This document shows, one piece after another, positions 6,018 to 6,126 of a stretch of DNA of 6,126 nucleotides. Source of the DNA: G039029935 sp039029935 (GTDB lineage Bacteria > Chloroflexota > Anaerolineae > Caldilineales > Caldilineaceae). The notes beneath the pieces are model-generated. The model made no database searches and had not been told where the DNA came from. It saw nothing but the letters and a program-made list of their open reading frames with translations. Position numbers and translations under genes: made by a program. Numbering within the stretch: position 1 is the first letter of the stretch; each line of letters begins with the position of its first letter. The stretch is from assembly GCA_039029935.1 (NCBI GenBank), contig JBCCFC010000850.1, positions 1-6,126 on the forward strand, written 5' to 3'.

Positions 6018-6126
6018 TTAATCACCAGCAAAATATGGACCGAACATTTCCATATACTGTTCATTTTCCCGAATTATCCAACGTTTAAACGACACAAACC
6101 CGGAATCATCGCTCAGGTGGCTTTGA
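6018..6126 (-). CDS. 3' end of an upstream gene, possibly the McrB-type partner of McrC (partial)
   Basis: Read on the minus strand from 6125, an open frame of 35 codons runs to a TAA at 6018-6020. It enters from outside the window, so no start is visible. The tail is rich in charged and aromatic residues (it includes FKRWIIREN and ends MFGPYFAGD) and reads like a genuine protein C-terminus. The stop lies 16 nt before the preferred mcrC start, the spacing expected of consecutive operon genes. In McrBC systems the AAA+ GTPase gene mcrB normally sits directly upstream of mcrC, so an McrB-like motor subunit is the natural guess. That identity rests on position only, because no Walker motifs are in view. 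A chance open frame of this length is possible, but the clean fit with mcrC argues against it. Confidence 0.55.
   Translation of the reverse strand, partial: QSHLSDDSGFVSFKRWIIRENEQYMEMFGPYFAGD

Noticed and set aside
6020..6030. AATCACCAGCA shared with the inverted repeat at 1580-1590 and 1631-1640 as a common operator
   Set aside because: The copy at 6020 falls in the last codons of the upstream gene, and shared 11-mers are expected by chance in 6 kb. There is not enough to call a regulon site.
6002..6064. Signal anchor at the N-terminus of the longer mcrC frame (hydrophobic residues about 9-21)
   Set aside because: This segment overlaps the upstream coding frame and precedes the preferred start, so it is probably not translated.

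Overview
This 6.1 kb window of roughly 50% GC reads almost entirely on the minus strand, so the genes run from high to low coordinates. The gene set is a McrC-family restriction nuclease, a large MalT-like LuxR regulator and two SRPBCC proteins. Together with the moderate GC, this would fit a member of the Chloroflexota (for example Herpetosiphon-like), where large MalT-type STAND regulators are common. That assignment is tentative because there is no rRNA or other marker gene.

Layout from right to left, following transcription. (1) 6018-6125: the last 35 codons of a gene that enters from beyond the window, possibly the McrB-type partner. (2) 4712-6001: an McrC-like PD-(D/E)XK nuclease subunit, 429 aa from the start chosen here. 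(3) 1913-4696: a 927-aa MalT-like STAND ATPase with a C-terminal LuxR helix-turn-helix, only 15 nt after the mcrC stop. These three form a tightly packed run that looks like one transcription unit. (4) 1547-1912: a 366-nt gene-free gap with a long inverted repeat built from 8-bp tandem units, and a separate 9-bp inverted repeat close to the next gene. (5) 911-1546 and 408-920: two overlapping genes for SRPBCC (START/polyketide-cyclase-like) proteins, probably co-translated. (6) 342-384: a terminator-like hairpin just after the second SRPBCC gene. (7) 1-341: no convincing gene, but a large imperfect hairpin that reaches the left window edge.

Functionally, the right part looks like a type IV (modified-DNA-dependent) restriction module of McrBC type with a STAND-class transcription regulator attached directly downstream. 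The regulator could control the restriction operon, the SRPBCC pair, or neither; the sequence alone does not decide. The SRPBCC proteins are probably small-molecule or lipid binding, with no ligand predictable. The most notable local observations are the mcrC-regulator coupling, the re-assigned mcrC start, an 11-bp duplication that appears to have erased a stop codon between the SRPBCC genes, and the two unusual inverted-repeat structures.
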